Assembly (NCBI RefSeq): GCF_029892565.1
Contig: NZ_JARXVH010000002.1
Coordinates: 248,001-312,000, forward strand
Direction of reading: 5' to 3'
Length of the DNA stretch: 64,000 nt
DNA from: Streptomyces pseudovenezuelae
Lineage (GTDB): Bacteria; Actinomycetota; Actinomycetes; Streptomycetales; Streptomycetaceae
In this document: piece after piece, positions 8,502-17,814 of the stretch
Layout: each line of letters starts with the position of its first letter
Numbering within the stretch: the stretch's first letter is position 1
Translations under genes and position numbers: made by a program
The notes under the pieces: generated by a model
Databases searched by the model: none
Seen by the model: the letters and a program-made list of their open reading frames with translations, nothing else
Told to the model about the DNA's origin: nothing

Positions 8502-9287
8502 ATGGCTGACACGAAGCGCTTCGAGGGATACGGAGTTCTGGTCACCGGCGCGGCCCGTGGTATCGGTGCCGCGATCTCCCGGCGGCTCGCGGGGGAGGGG
8601 GCGCGGGTCCTGATGGCCGACGTCGACGGGCCCGAGGCGGAGAAGACCGCGGGCGTGCTGCGCGAACAGGGGCTCGCCGTCGAGGCGTTGGAGTGCGACG
8701 TGGCCGACCGCGCGTCGGTGGAGGCGGCCGTCGCGCACGCCGTCGAGGCCTTCGGCTCGCTGGACGTCCTGGTCAACTGCGCGGCCCACTGTACGCCCGA
8801 CACCCCGCTCTTCGAGGACGGCACGGACGACGCGTGGGCCCGCGACCTCGACATCACCCTGACCGGCACCTACCGCTGCTGCCGGGCCGCTCTCCCGCAC
8901 CTGGCCGCATCGGGCCGCGGCGCCGTCGTCTCGATCGGCTCGGTGAACGGCATCGTGGACTTCGGTAACCAGGCCTACAGCGCCGGAAAGGCGGGCCTCG
9001 GCTCCCTGACCCGCACCCTCGCCGGGCACGCGGCTCCCCGAGGGGTGCGCGTCAACCTCGTGATCCCGGGGACGATCCGTACCTCGGCCTGGGAGGGACG
9101 GGACGACGAGCTTGAGGCGATCCGCCCCCTCTACCCCCTGGGCCGGATCGGCGAGCCCGACGACATCGCCTCCGCCGTCGCCTTCCTCGCCTCCCGCGAC
9201 GCGTCCTGGATCACCGGCACCTCACTCGTGGTCGACGGTGGCATCACCGCCGCGAGCCCCGGATTCACCGCCAGACTCCGACCCTGA
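8502..9287 (+). CDS. Classical SDR oxidoreductase
   Basis: A 261-residue classical short-chain dehydrogenase. It shows TGAARGIG at residues 15-22, DVDG marking NAD preference, NCAA in place of NNAG, the catalytic Ser in SIGSVNG, YSAGK (the YxxxK pair), the IPGTIRT motif and a C-terminal ITGTSLVVDGG. It resembles 3-oxoacyl-ACP-reductase-like or sugar dehydrogenases; the real substrate cannot be read from sequence. The ATG lies just after CCC in a short divergent promoter region shared with the 7916-8452 gene. Confidence 0.92.
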   Translation: MADTKRFEGYGVLVTGAARGIGAAISRRLAGEGARVLMADVDGPEAEKTAGVLREQGLAVEALECDVADRASVEAAVAHAVEAFGSLDVLVNCAAHCTPDTPLFEDGTDDAWARDLDITLTGTYRCCRAALPHLAASGRGAVVSIGSVNGIVDFGNQAYSAGKAGLGSLTRTLAGHAAPRGVRVNLVIPGTIRTSAWEGRDDELEAIRPLYPLGRIGEPDDIASAVAFLASRDASWITGTSLVVDGGITAASPGFTARLRP

Positions 9288-9433
9288 CCACGACATCGGG
9301 CGACGGCCGATTGTCACCGTTTCGTCGCAGCGCGCCCAGCCGTACAACGAAGAGGACCGGGCACCGGTCTAGGTGGAAGAGATCGCAGGAACGTACCCGG
9401 TCATACGACCGCAAGAAGGGAAATGGGCCCACC

Positions 9434-10132
9434 ATGGGGGACATACGCAGACGGGGAGCCGTCGCACTCGGGATCACCGGACTCGTCGCACCGCTCGCAC
9501 TCGCGCTCGGCACCGCGCCCGCGCAGGCGGCCACGAACTGCACCACGCAGGCCGGGCCCTACCAGAAGAAGGTCGAGAAGTTCCTCGGCCGGCCGGTCGA
9601 CGGCAAGCAGTCCACCGCCGACTGCAAGGCCATCAAGGCCTTCCAGACCAAGCACGGCATCACGCCGAACATCGGCTACGCCGGATCCGTCACGTGGGGC
9701 GTGATGGACCTGATGAACAAGCAGAAGGCCGTCGGGAACAACCCGAACAAGGACCGCAAGTGCCCGACCAACAAGGGCCGCATCGCCTGCGTCAACCTCA
9801 CCCTCCAGCTCAGCTGGATCCAGGACGGCAGCAGGCTCGTCTACGGCCCGGTCCCGGTCCGCACGGGCCGCAACGGCTACGAGACCCGCACCGGTCTGAA
9901 GAAGATCTACTGGCGCGACATCGACCACGTCTCCAGCATCTACGACGTGCCGATGCCCTACAGCCAGTTCTTCGACGGCGGCCAGGCCTTCCACTCGGTC
10001 AACCTCAGCATGTGGAACCCGCCGGGCTCGCACGGCTGCGTCAACATGACCAAGACCACCGCCAAGAAGTACTGGTCGCTGCTGAAGAAGGGCGACGACG
10101 TCTTCGTCTACGGCCGCAAGCCGGGCACCTGA
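9434..10132 (+). CDS. Secreted L,D-transpeptidase with peptidoglycan-binding domain
   Basis: The 232-residue precursor has a signal peptide (RRRGAVALGITGLVAPLALA, cleavage near APAQA-A at residue 33). A Cys-containing peptidoglycan-binding-like domain spans about residues 36-95, and the YkuD catalytic domain covers about 118-230. The active-site motif is SHGCVNM with nucleophile Cys202 and His200; the upstream His187 (FHSVN) completes the family pattern. It would form 3-3 crosslinks or attach proteins in the cell wall outside the membrane. The start at 9434 is preferred over 9311 because the signal peptide begins there and AAGGGAAATGGG precedes it. Confidence 0.92.
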   Translation: MGDIRRRGAVALGITGLVAPLALALGTAPAQAATNCTTQAGPYQKKVEKFLGRPVDGKQSTADCKAIKAFQTKHGITPNIGYAGSVTWGVMDLMNKQKAVGNNPNKDRKCPTNKGRIACVNLTLQLSWIQDGSRLVYGPVPVRTGRNGYETRTGLKKIYWRDIDHVSSIYDVPMPYSQFFDGGQAFHSVNLSMWNPPGSHGCVNMTKTTAKKYWSLLKKGDDVFVYGRKPGT

Positions 10133-10163
10133 TCGGATCGGGCACCCGGCGCACGGGACGACG

Positions 10164-11366
10164 TCACGCCTCGGGCGCGTCCCCGAAGTCCGGGATGTCC
10201 AGCCTTGCCCCGCCCTGCCGCGCGGAGTCGTGCGCGATGATCCCCGGCAGGGTGTAGCGGGCGGCGACCCAGGCGTTCACGGAGGGCAGCGTCCCGGTGT
10301 TGACCGCGGTCACGAAGTCGTCCGCCAGGAAGTGGTGGCTGCCCTCGTGGCCGTTGTGCAGGTGGTCGAACTCCCGCGGCAGCCGCGCGCGGTCGTGCAC
10401 GGGGGCCGAGCCCGAGGTGAACGCGGCCCGCAGGTCGGGCGCGATGTGCTGGAGCGAGGGGTCGTCGGGGGACATGGTGGGCTTGGGCTCCAGCAGTTCG
10501 CTGATGTCCTGCACCCCCTTCTTGTCCTGCCAGAAGGCCACCGTCGCGAGCTGCTCCATGCTGGCGTCCGTCCCGAAGAACCGGAAACGTGACTCCCGGA
10601 TCTGCGAGGGGTAGCCCACCCGCCGGAACTCGTTCGTACGGAACGAACCGCCGCCGGCCACCTCGAACAGCGCGGTCGCGTTGGAGAAGTCGTTGCCGAA
10701 CTGGCTGACGTCCTTGTCGAAGACCCCGTCCCCGCGGTCGTCGACCACTCCGATCGCCGACACGCTCACCGCGTGGGTCTGCCAGGCACCGAGCACCCCG
10801 CCCACCGAGTGCGTCGGGTACAGCAGCGGGGGATAGCTGGCGGTCGCCTTCCAGTTCTCGCCGCCGCTGTACTGGTACGCCTCGTAGAACCCCAGGTCCA
10901 TGTCGTGGACGTAGTCGCCCTCGGCGTAGAAGATCCGCCCGAACGCGCCCTCGGCGATCTGCTTGCGCGCGTGCACGGTCGCCGGGTTGTACTGGCTGGT
11001 CTCGCCCATCATGTACGTCAGTCCGGTGGTGCGGACCGTGTCGATGATCGCGGCGATCTCGTCGGTGGTGATCGCCATGGGGACCGCGGAGTACACGTGC
11101 TTGCCGGCGTTCAGGCCCTGCAGCACGAGCGGGCCGTGCGTCCAGCGCTGCGTGAAGATCGCGACCGCGTCCACGGCCTTCGACTCCAGCATCGCCTCGT
11201 ACGACGGGAAGGTGCCGGCCAGCTGCTGGGTGGCGACGAGCTGTTCGGCCCGCTCCGGCAGCAGGTCGGTGACGTAGACGTCGCCGACACCGGGGTGGGC
11301 ATGGAACAGGGTGGCGAACTGGCCGGAGAACTGCCCGGCGCCGACGATGCCGATCGAGAACGTCAT
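10164..11366 (-). CDS. Gfo/Idh/MocA family oxidoreductase
   Basis: A 400-residue NAD(P)-dependent sugar or cyclitol oxidoreductase. The N-terminal Rossmann motif is GIVGAGQFSG (residues 6-15), the substrate-proximal KHVYSAVP replaces the usual EKP motif near residue 93, and the long C-terminal domain includes HDMDLGFYEAYQYSGGENW and the HNGHEGSHHFLADDF segment. Loss of the catalytic-region Lys-Pro signature suggests an atypical subgroup. It is divergent from a ROK regulator gene, and a perfect 8-bp-arm inverted repeat lies in the shared 176-base spacer, so control by that regulator is likely. Confidence 0.9.
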   Translation of the reverse strand: MTFSIGIVGAGQFSGQFATLFHAHPGVGDVYVTDLLPERAEQLVATQQLAGTFPSYEAMLESKAVDAVAIFTQRWTHGPLVLQGLNAGKHVYSAVPMAITTDEIAAIIDTVRTTGLTYMMGETSQYNPATVHARKQIAEGAFGRIFYAEGDYVHDMDLGFYEAYQYSGGENWKATASYPPLLYPTHSVGGVLGAWQTHAVSVSAIGVVDDRGDGVFDKDVSQFGNDFSNATALFEVAGGGSFRTNEFRRVGYPSQIRESRFRFFGTDASMEQLATVAFWQDKKGVQDISELLEPKPTMSPDDPSLQHIAPDLRAAFTSGSAPVHDRARLPREFDHLHNGHEGSHHFLADDFVTAVNTGTLPSVNAWVAARYTLPGIIAHDSARQGGARLDIPDFGDAPEA

Positions 11367-11436
11367 GTAAGGCGTGTCCTTCGCTGGTCGAGAATCCTCG
11401 CGCCACTTACTTTTGTTGCGAAAGAATCGTCTCGTC

Positions 11437-11466
11437 AAGATGTCTGCGGGAATGTGCTGACATCTT
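11437..11466. promoter_or_regulatory. Inverted repeat in ROK/Gfo-Idh divergent promoter
   Basis: AAGATGTC and GACATCTT form perfect 8-bp arms around a 14-base spacer, midway between two divergent starts. A second short dyad, CTTT-N7-AAAG (11410-11424), lies beside it. The position and symmetry fit an operator for the adjacent ROK regulator. Confidence 0.5.
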
Positions 11467-11542
11467 TGCTTGCGCATCCCGCGGCCCTAGGGTGTGCCTG
11501 TTGCTTCTACGGTGAAACTAATTCATGGGGAGAACGACGTCC

Positions 11543-12703
11543 ATGACCACTCATGCCGCCAGCTGGCTCCCGCTGAGTGCGGGTGAGCGCTCGGTGGCGA
11601 TCGAGGTGCTCGTCCACGGGCCGCTCTCGCGCACCGAACTCGCCCGCCGGCTCGACCTCTCCGCGGGCAGCCTCACCCGGCTGACCAAGCCGCTGATCGA
11701 GTCGGGCCTGCTGGTCGAGGTCCCCGAGGCCGGCACCCCGGCGGAGGTGCGCCAGGGCCGTCCCTCCCAGCCGCTGGACGTGGTCGCCGAGTCCCGCTCC
11801 TTCATCGGCTTCAAGATCACCGCAGACATGGTCTACGGCGTCGTCACCACCCTCAGGAGCGACATCGTCGCCCGCCTCGACCGCCCGCTGGACTCCCTCG
11901 ATCCGGCCCAAGTAGCCGATGTGCTCGCGGAGATGACCAAGGAGCTCACTCACGCGCACCGGGGTCTGGCCGGCATAGGCATCGGTGTGGGCGGCCTGGT
12001 CGAGGACCGTGCCGTGGTGCGGGAGTCGCCGTTCCTGCTGTGGCGGGACGTCCCGCTGGCCGAACTGGTGCGGGCGCGCACGGGGTTGCCCGTGGTCGTC
12101 GAGAACGACGTCGCCGCGCTCGTCGAGGCCGAGACCTGGTTCGGCGCAGGCCGCGGCCTGGACCGCTTCGTCGTCCTGACCATCGGCGCGGGGATCGGCT
12201 ACGGGCTGGTCCAGGGCGGCAAGCGGGTGCCGAACGCCGAGGAGGACCGCGGCTTCGGCCGTCACTGGATCCTCGCCCCCGACGGGCCGCTCACCCCCGA
12301 CGGGGAGCGCGGCAGCGCCGTCTCCCTGCTGACGATCGGCAACATCCGCTACCAGATCAACGCGGCCACCGGCCGTGACCACAGCTACGAGGAGATCCTC
12401 GCCCTGGCCGCCGCCGGCACCCCCGGCCCGGCCCGCGTGATCGGCGAGGCGGCCCGCGCGCTCGGCATCCTGGTCGCCCACATCGCCAACTTCGCGATGC
12501 CGCAGAAGATCCTGCTGGCCGGCGAGGGCGTCGGTCTGATGGAGGTGGCCGGGCACACGGTCGAGGAGACGGTCCGCACCCACCGGCACCCGCTGTCCCC
12601 CCGGGTCGCCCTGGAGACGAAGGTCTCCGACTTCCACGACTGGGCCCGGGGCGCGGCCGCGCTGGCCATCCAGGTCCTGGTGCTGGGACCTGCGCAGACG
12701 TGA
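11543..12703 (+). CDS. ROK family transcriptional regulator
   Basis: A 386-residue DNA-binding ROK protein: a winged helix-turn-helix (LSRTELARRLDLSAGSLTRLTKPLIESGLL split over about residues 28-57) followed by the sugar-kinase-like domain with VENDVAALVEA and LTIGAGIGYG. The zinc motif CxCGxxGC of typical ROK proteins is missing, and the region after DRGFGRHWI is rewritten, so sugar sensing may differ. An ATG 18 bases upstream is also possible, but GGGGAG precedes only this one. It probably controls the divergent Gfo/Idh oxidoreductase. Confidence 0.9.
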   Translation: MTTHAASWLPLSAGERSVAIEVLVHGPLSRTELARRLDLSAGSLTRLTKPLIESGLLVEVPEAGTPAEVRQGRPSQPLDVVAESRSFIGFKITADMVYGVVTTLRSDIVARLDRPLDSLDPAQVADVLAEMTKELTHAHRGLAGIGIGVGGLVEDRAVVRESPFLLWRDVPLAELVRARTGLPVVVENDVAALVEAETWFGAGRGLDRFVVLTIGAGIGYGLVQGGKRVPNAEEDRGFGRHWILAPDGPLTPDGERGSAVSLLTIGNIRYQINAATGRDHSYEEILALAAAGTPGPARVIGEAARALGILVAHIANFAMPQKILLAGEGVGLMEVAGHTVEETVRTHRHPLSPRVALETKVSDFHDWARGAAALAIQVLVLGPAQT

Positions 12704-12814
12704 ATTCCGGGCCTGATGCGGCAGATGGACGTGATCAGTAACACGGTCCGAATTGCCGGTTTATCCCCCCATTACTCACAACGCCTTCACCCGTCGGGCC
12801 GTATGCTTCACACC

Positions 12815-12988
12815 ATGTCCACCACTGTTGAACCCGCCGCCGATCGCTCGGCAGACGAGGTCAACGAGGAGATCCGGGCCCTGTGGCACCGGTCGGGCGG
12901 GACACTGAGCGTCGAGCAGCGCGAGGAGTACCAGCGGCTCGTGCTGGAGTGGGCCGCCGCGGCCCCGCAGCCGGCGCACGCGGCCTGA
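12815..12988 (+). CDS. Small conserved actinobacterial hypothetical protein (57 aa)
   Basis: A 57-residue soluble, acidic protein rich in Glu/Ala. The core EVNEEIRALWHRSGGTLSVE followed by QREEYQRLVLEWAAA forms two predicted helices; this pattern is recurrent in Streptomyces small hypotheticals. The ATG at 12815 begins the conserved part; upstream codons in the frame are not protein-like. A strong terminator hairpin follows. Function unknown. Confidence 0.75.
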   Translation: MSTTVEPAADRSADEVNEEIRALWHRSGGTLSVEQREEYQRLVLEWAAAAPQPAHAA

Positions 12989-13048
12989 CCCGCACGCCGG
13001 CCAGAGCCCCCGAGCCTCGACCTCGACGGCCTTCCGAAAGACCTACGA

Positions 13049-13086
13049 GGGCACCCGATCCGACCGGACGGGTGCCCTTTCCCTTG
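13049..13086 (+). terminator. Rho-independent-type terminator after the 57-aa gene
   Basis: GGGCACCCG (13049-13057) pairs perfectly with CGGGTGCCC (13069-13077), loop of 11, followed by TTTCCCTT. It sits between convergent genes and may serve both. Confidence 0.75.
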
Positions 13087-13089
13087 GCG

Positions 13090-14469
13090 TCATCCCCACA
13101 TCGCCCGGTACTGGCGCTGGTACGCCTTGCGGTCCTGCTCGGCGCGGATGAAGCGGGTGGCCACCAGCGCGACCATGCTGCCCGCGATCACCAGCAGGCC
13201 CGGACCGACGTTCTGGGGGTCCGTGATCCGGGACAGGAGCGTCGCGCCGGCCCCGATGCCCGACGAGGGAGCCGAGGACCCGGGGGACGTGGAACCGGGG
13301 GCGATCGCGCTGTGCGTCGCGGAGGCGGCCGGCGTCGGCGCCTGCGAGGCGTTCTGCCCGGCCGCCCCCTGCTTGGACACGATCATCTGGACGTTGAGCG
13401 CGGTCATCGCCTTGGTCACCGGCTGGAAGAACGTCGTACCCCCCGCGGTGCAGTCGCCGCTGCCGCCCGAGGTGACGCCCAGCGCGATGCCATCGGAGAA
13501 CATCGGGCCGCCGCTGTCCCCGGGCTCGGCGCACACATTGGTCTCGATCAGGCCGGTCACCGTGCCCTCGGGGTAGTTCACCGTCGCGTTCAGCCCCGTC
13601 ACCTGCCCGTCGCGCAGACCGCTCGTGCTGCCGCTGCGGAACACCCGCTCGCCTACCGACGGATCGCCCACTCCCGTGATCCGCACGCCGTTGCCGTTGC
13701 CGATGGAGACCACGTCGGCCCCGGCGCCCGCCGTGCCGCTCGCGTACTGGACCAGCGAGAAGTCACTGCCGGGGAAGTTCTGCTGGACCGTCTTGCCCAC
13801 CTGCTGGTTGCCCTGGTTGTCGGCGAACCAGATCGAGCCGGTCGGCCCGCAGTGCCCGGCGGTGAGAATGAAGTCGCTCTGCCCGTTCGTCACGTTGAAG
13901 CCGGCCGAGCAGCGCCCGCCGGTCGACAGGATCGGCTGCGCGCCGTTGATCCGGGTGGTGAAGGTGCCCTGGGTGCGCTCCATCCGCACGAAGGTGCCGA
14001 TGTTGCCCGCGACCTGGGTCATCCGGGACCAGTCGGAGGAGGAGACGGTGCTGTCGCCCTGCACCACCACCTGGTTGGTCCGGTAGTCCATCACCCAGGC
14101 CGTGCCGGGCACCCGGGGCGCCGAACGCAGCGTCGAGGCGGCCGACTTGAGCTCGTTCATGCTGTGGCTGACGACCTTCGCCACGACCCCGGCCCGCTCC
14201 ACCTCGGCGGCCGTCCTCTCGTCGGTCACCGCGACGACCGGCCGCCCGTCGGCGCCGATCCAGTTGCCCGCCGTACGGGAGGTACCGAGCCGGGACGCGA
14301 GTTGGGCGCCCTTGTCCGTGGTGTCCGTGGCGCTGAACGGGACGGCGGACGTGCCGGAGGGTTCACTCGCCATGGCGGCCTGCGTCACCATCGCTCCTCC
14401 CAGGAGGAGTCCGCCGACGGCCGCCAGCCGCGTAACCCGCCGGACGATCCGTCGTCGTGCGTGCCTCAT
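13090..14469 (-). CDS. Streptogrisin-like S1 serine protease with C-terminal membrane anchor
   Basis: An exported trypsin-fold protease of 459 residues. After a signal peptide (about residues 1-35) a pro-region of about 140 residues precedes the catalytic domain. His206 is in LTAGHCG, Asp236 in SDFSLV and Ser319 in EPGDSGGP; cysteines at 187/207 and 313/340 make the two conserved disulfides. A Ser/Pro/Ala-rich linker (about 372-405) leads to a membrane helix (GPGLLVIAGSMVALVATRFI) and a basic cytoplasmic tail, so the mature enzyme should stay on the cell surface. The ATG at 14469 has GGGAG six bases upstream; the codon before it is TTG and could be read as an earlier start. Confidence 0.92.
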   Translation of the reverse strand: MRHARRRIVRRVTRLAAVGGLLLGGAMVTQAAMASEPSGTSAVPFSATDTTDKGAQLASRLGTSRTAGNWIGADGRPVVAVTDERTAAEVERAGVVAKVVSHSMNELKSAASTLRSAPRVPGTAWVMDYRTNQVVVQGDSTVSSSDWSRMTQVAGNIGTFVRMERTQGTFTTRINGAQPILSTGGRCSAGFNVTNGQSDFILTAGHCGPTGSIWFADNQGNQQVGKTVQQNFPGSDFSLVQYASGTAGAGADVVSIGNGNGVRITGVGDPSVGERVFRSGSTSGLRDGQVTGLNATVNYPEGTVTGLIETNVCAEPGDSGGPMFSDGIALGVTSGGSGDCTAGGTTFFQPVTKAMTALNVQMIVSKQGAAGQNASQAPTPAASATHSAIAPGSTSPGSSAPSSGIGAGATLLSRITDPQNVGPGLLVIAGSMVALVATRFIRAEQDRKAYQRQYRAMWG

Positions 14470-14611
14470 CAATGGCTCCCGAACCCCGAACGCGCGGCCT
14501 CAACACCGCGGGGCGCTCCGGTCGTTGAGTGCCCTCCCTCCTTAACGGGTGCGGAGGCGGAGGCGTTCAGAGCGCGCGTGATCTTCTCACTGTTTCGCGG
14601 ACCGTCCCGGC

Positions 14612-15445
14612 TCACTTCTTGAGGGCCACTCCGCCGTACATCGCCACCTCCTGAGGCACGGCCGCCCCGTGCGCCCCCTCCGGCCGCCAGCGCGAGCACG
14701 ACACCACCCCAGGCTCCAGCAACTCCAGCCCGTCGAAGAAGCGGGTCACGGCCTGCGGGCTGCGCTGGGTGAGGGGCGGGATGCCGTGCTCGTTCCAGAA
14801 CCTGACCGCCTCGTCCACGTCCGGCATCGCCGGGCTGGTGATGGTGTGGGAGAGGACGAGGTGGCTGCCGGCCGGGAGCGCGTCCAGGTACCGGCGGACG
14901 ACGGCGTACGGATCCTCCTCGTCCGGCAGGAAGATGACCACCCCCAGCAGCATGAGAGCCACCGGTTGGGTGAAGTCCAGTGTCCTGGCCGCCCGTTCCA
15001 GGACCGTGTCCACGTCGCGCAGGTCCGCGTCGAGGTGGTCGGTGCGGCCCTCCGCGGAACTCGTGAGCAGCGCGCGGGCGTGGGCCATGACGAGCGGGTC
15101 GTTGTCGACGTAGACGATCCTGCACTCCGGGGCGTGCCGCTGGGCGATCTCGTGGGTGTTGTCGGCCGTGGGCAGCCCGGTGCCTATGTCGAGGAACTGG
15201 CGGATCCCGGCCTCGGTGACGAGGTGACGCACGGCGCGTTCCAGGAACTGCCGGTCCGCGCGGGCGTACTCGCCGATGGCCGGATGGAGTTCACGGATCC
15301 GGTCGCCGGCCTCCCGGTCGACCTCGTAGTAGTCGCCGCCACCGAGCCAGTAGTTCCAGATCCGGGCCGCGTGCGGGCGCAGTGTGTCGATGCGTCTGCG
15401 CAGTGCCGCGGCGGGATCGTCCGTGGCTGGGATGTGCTCCGTCAC
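14612..15445 (-). CDS. SAM-dependent methyltransferase, DUF574 (PF04672) type
   Basis: A 277-residue protein of the actinobacterial S-adenosylmethionine-dependent methyltransferase group once called DUF574. Hallmarks are RIWNYWLGGGDYYEVDREAG at about 28-47, the SAM motif FLDIGTGLPT (84-93), VYVDNDPLVMAHARALL and ALMLLGVVIFLPDE. The GTG start at 15445 has AGGAG eight bases upstream; a TTG 45 bases earlier is open but lacks a binding site. Streptomyces carry many paralogues, with no general assigned substrate; at least some are linked to pathway-specific or developmental roles. Confidence 0.9.
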   Translation of the reverse strand: MTEHIPATDDPAAALRRRIDTLRPHAARIWNYWLGGGDYYEVDREAGDRIRELHPAIGEYARADRQFLERAVRHLVTEAGIRQFLDIGTGLPTADNTHEIAQRHAPECRIVYVDNDPLVMAHARALLTSSAEGRTDHLDADLRDVDTVLERAARTLDFTQPVALMLLGVVIFLPDEEDPYAVVRRYLDALPAGSHLVLSHTITSPAMPDVDEAVRFWNEHGIPPLTQRSPQAVTRFFDGLELLEPGVVSCSRWRPEGAHGAAVPQEVAMYGGVALKK

Positions 15446-15498
15446 GGGGTCAGCTCCTGGAGTGCCTGGTGGGGGGTGCGGATGTGTCAAGTGGCAAT

Positions 15499-16560
15499 CT
15501 AGACGGCTGAGTTGATGTCTGCCGAGGGAATCGCACGGGTAGTTTTACCGGCAACTTCTCCTGCGGCCCCGCCGTCGGCGTCGCCCGTGCTGTCACCCGC
15601 CAGCAGTGCCCAACTGCGTGCGTCCCCCCACAGCGACGCCGGATCCACGTACGGGCGCAGCAGGGCGGTCAGTTCCGGGTCCGCCCGCCGGTTCAGCACA
15701 TCCGAGGCGATCTTGCGGGCGATCCCGGCCAGGAAGTCGGCGAGTTGCACGCGCGCGTCGAGGCGGGAGTGCACGAGCCGCACCTCACCGAGTGCGACTC
15801 CGGACCGTCGGGCGGTCTGCTGGATCCAGGCGATCCGTTCCGGCGTCAGCATGTTCTGCCGGTCGTGCGTCAGATGCACGGTGCGACCGCCCGCGCTCCA
15901 GAACGCGGCTGTCCCCACGATCGCCGGCAGTAAGGGATTGAGGACCGGAACCAGAACCGGCCCGGAAAGGACCTGCGCCCGATAGGCCTCGGCGCGCGGG
16001 CGGGCCGACGCGAGCCGCTCCAGGATCTGCGCGAGGTCCGTACCGGGATGGGCGCGCCGCAGCGCCTCCACCGTCCGGAAGAAGACGGCGACGGGATCTC
16101 CCGGTTCCCCGTCGTTCCTGATCCGCAGCAGTTGGTTGGCCGCCTGAAGGAATTCCCGCCACTGCTCCTCGCTGAGGACCCTCGGTCCCTCGCGGAACAG
16201 GGCGAGGCCCTCGGAGCCGCCGCCGAGCAGCAGGTCGGCGACCTGATCGACGACGAAGAAGGTCTTCTCGGTGAGATGCACCTTGGCGTGTCCGTGGATC
16301 GGCCCCGCGGGCGCCAGCAGCCATTCCAGCACCGCCCGGTGTTTCTCCCGCAGCAGGTGATTGGCCTTGTACTCCTCGGCGGGCGAGCGGATCCGGTCCC
16401 GGATCTCCTGCACGTACGCGGCGGCGGAATCCATCGGCAGTCGCACACCGGCGTGCGCGAACACGTCCGTGTTCCCGCCAGTGAGGTTCTCGCCGTCCGA
16501 CCCCGACTCGTCGCAGGCGACCTCCACCGCCCGCGCCCCGTACGCATCGTTCCAGGTCAC
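15499..16560 (-). CDS. DUF3800 domain protein (RNase H-like fold)
   Basis: A 353-residue protein with the DUF3800 signature: an N-terminal [11 protein letters not shown] (Asp17, Glu18) and a C-terminal [12 protein letters not shown] (about residue 272), positions expected to carry acidic metal ligands of an RNase H-like nuclease fold. Between them are a [11 protein letters not shown] segment and [20 protein letters not shown]3800 genes are often seen near mobile or defence loci, but none is visible here. The GTG start follows AGGGGG and is 24 bases from the divergent lyase gene. Nuclease activity is inference. Confidence 0.85.
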   Translation of the reverse strand: MTWNDAYGARAVEVACDESGSDGENLTGGNTDVFAHAGVRLPMDSAAAYVQEIRDRIRSPAEEYKANHLLREKHRAVLEWLLAPAGPIHGHAKVHLTEKTFFVVDQVADLLLGGGSEGLALFREGPRVLSEEQWREFLQAANQLLRIRNDGEPGDPVAVFFRTVEALRRAHPGTDLAQILERLASARPRAEAYRAQVLSGPVLVPVLNPLLPAIVGTAAFWSAGGRTVHLTHDRQNMLTPERIAWIQQTARRSGVALGEVRLVHSRLDARVQLADFLAGIARKIASDVLNRRADPELTALLRPYVDPASLWGDARSWALLAGDSTGDADGGAAGEVAGKTTRAIPSADINSAV

Positions 16561-16584
16561 ACCAGAGCCCCCTATCTTGAGCGC

Positions 16585-17763
16585 ATGACCAGGATCGCGC
16601 ACGACACCACAGGTGAGGCAAACCCTTTGTGCGCCCTCACCCTCGACCGACTCCGATGTCGTACGAGCATGAAGTGGCGCACCTACCCGCCGGACGTACT
16701 GCCCCTGTGGGTGGCCGAGATGGACGTGCCGCTCGCCGAACCCGTGCTGCGCGCGCTCACCGATGCGCTCGCGCTCGGCGACACCGGATACCCGGCCGGC
16801 ACGGCCTACGCCGAGGCGCTGGCCGAGTTCGCCGAGAAGCGCTGGGGGTGGGACGGGTGCGCGGTGGAGCGCACCGCGATCGTGCCCGACGTGATGATGG
16901 GCATCGTCGAGATGCTGCGACTGGTCACCGGGAACGGGGACCCGGTGGTGGTCAATCCGCCCGTGTATCCGCCGTTCTTCCAGTTCATCGAGCACCTGGA
17001 CCGACGCGTGGTCGAGGCGTCGCTCGGCCCCGACCTGCGCATCGACTTCGACACCCTGGAGGAGGCCTTCCGGCAGGCCGTCGCGGGCGGTGGCCGGGCC
17101 GCCTACCTGCTGTGCAGCCCGCAGAACCCGACCGGCACGGTGCACACCGCCGCCGAACTGGCCGCGGTCGCCGCCCTCGCCGACCGGTACGGGGTGCGCG
17201 TGGTCGTCGACGAGATCCACGCCCCGCTGACCGCCTCGGGCGTGGACTTCGTGCCGTACCTGAGTGTGCCCGGCGCCGAGAGCGGCCTGTCGCTCATGTC
17301 CGCCTCCAAGGGCTGGAACCTGGCCGGGCTGAAGGCCGCCCTCGCCGTGGCGGGTACGGCGGCCGCGGCCGACCTCGCCCGGCTGCCGGAGGAGGTCAGC
17401 CACGGGCCCAGCCACCTCGGCATCATCGCCCACACCGCGGCCCTGCGGGACGGCACGGCCTGGCTGGACGCGCTGCGCGCCGGGCTCGACGAGAACCGGC
17501 GGCTGCTCACCGACCTGCTCGCCGCGCATCTCCCTTCCGTCAACTGCCGTCCGGGTGAGGCGACTTACCTCGCCTGGCTCGACTGCCGTGGCCTCGGCCT
17601 CGGCGACGACCCGGCCGACGTCTTCCTGGAGCGGGGGAGGGTGGCACTGAGCGCCGGGTCCCGCTTCGGCACCGGCGGCCGCGGGCACGTACGCCTGAAC
17701 CTGGCGACCTCGCCGGAGGTGGTCGAGGAGGGCGTACGGCGGATGGCGGCGGCGCTCGGCTGA
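16585..17763 (+). CDS. PatB/MalY-type PLP-dependent C-S lyase (aminotransferase class I/II)
   Basis: A 392-residue fold-type I PLP enzyme. The PLP-binding Lys is Lys242 in [17 protein letters not shown] (178-184) and VVDEIHAPL (207-215) complete the cofactor site, and the final HVRLNLATS carries the carboxylate-binding Arg. The N-terminal [19 protein letters not shown] is the hallmark of cystathionine beta-lyase/PatB proteins, so cleavage of a C-S bond of cystathionine or a cysteine conjugate is expected. It starts 24 bases from the divergent DUF3800 gene. Confidence 0.92.
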   Translation: MTRIAHDTTGEANPLCALTLDRLRCRTSMKWRTYPPDVLPLWVAEMDVPLAEPVLRALTDALALGDTGYPAGTAYAEALAEFAEKRWGWDGCAVERTAIVPDVMMGIVEMLRLVTGNGDPVVVNPPVYPPFFQFIEHLDRRVVEASLGPDLRIDFDTLEEAFRQAVAGGGRAAYLLCSPQNPTGTVHTAAELAAVAALADRYGVRVVVDEIHAPLTASGVDFVPYLSVPGAESGLSLMSASKGWNLAGLKAALAVAGTAAAADLARLPEEVSHGPSHLGIIAHTAALRDGTAWLDALRAGLDENRRLLTDLLAAHLPSVNCRPGEATYLAWLDCRGLGLGDDPADVFLERGRVALSAGSRFGTGGRGHVRLNLATSPEVVEEGVRRMAAALG

Positions 17764-17814
17764 GCCGTCGCCCGGGTGCCATGCCCACGTGACGACGGCT
17801 GCGATGATGAGCCC

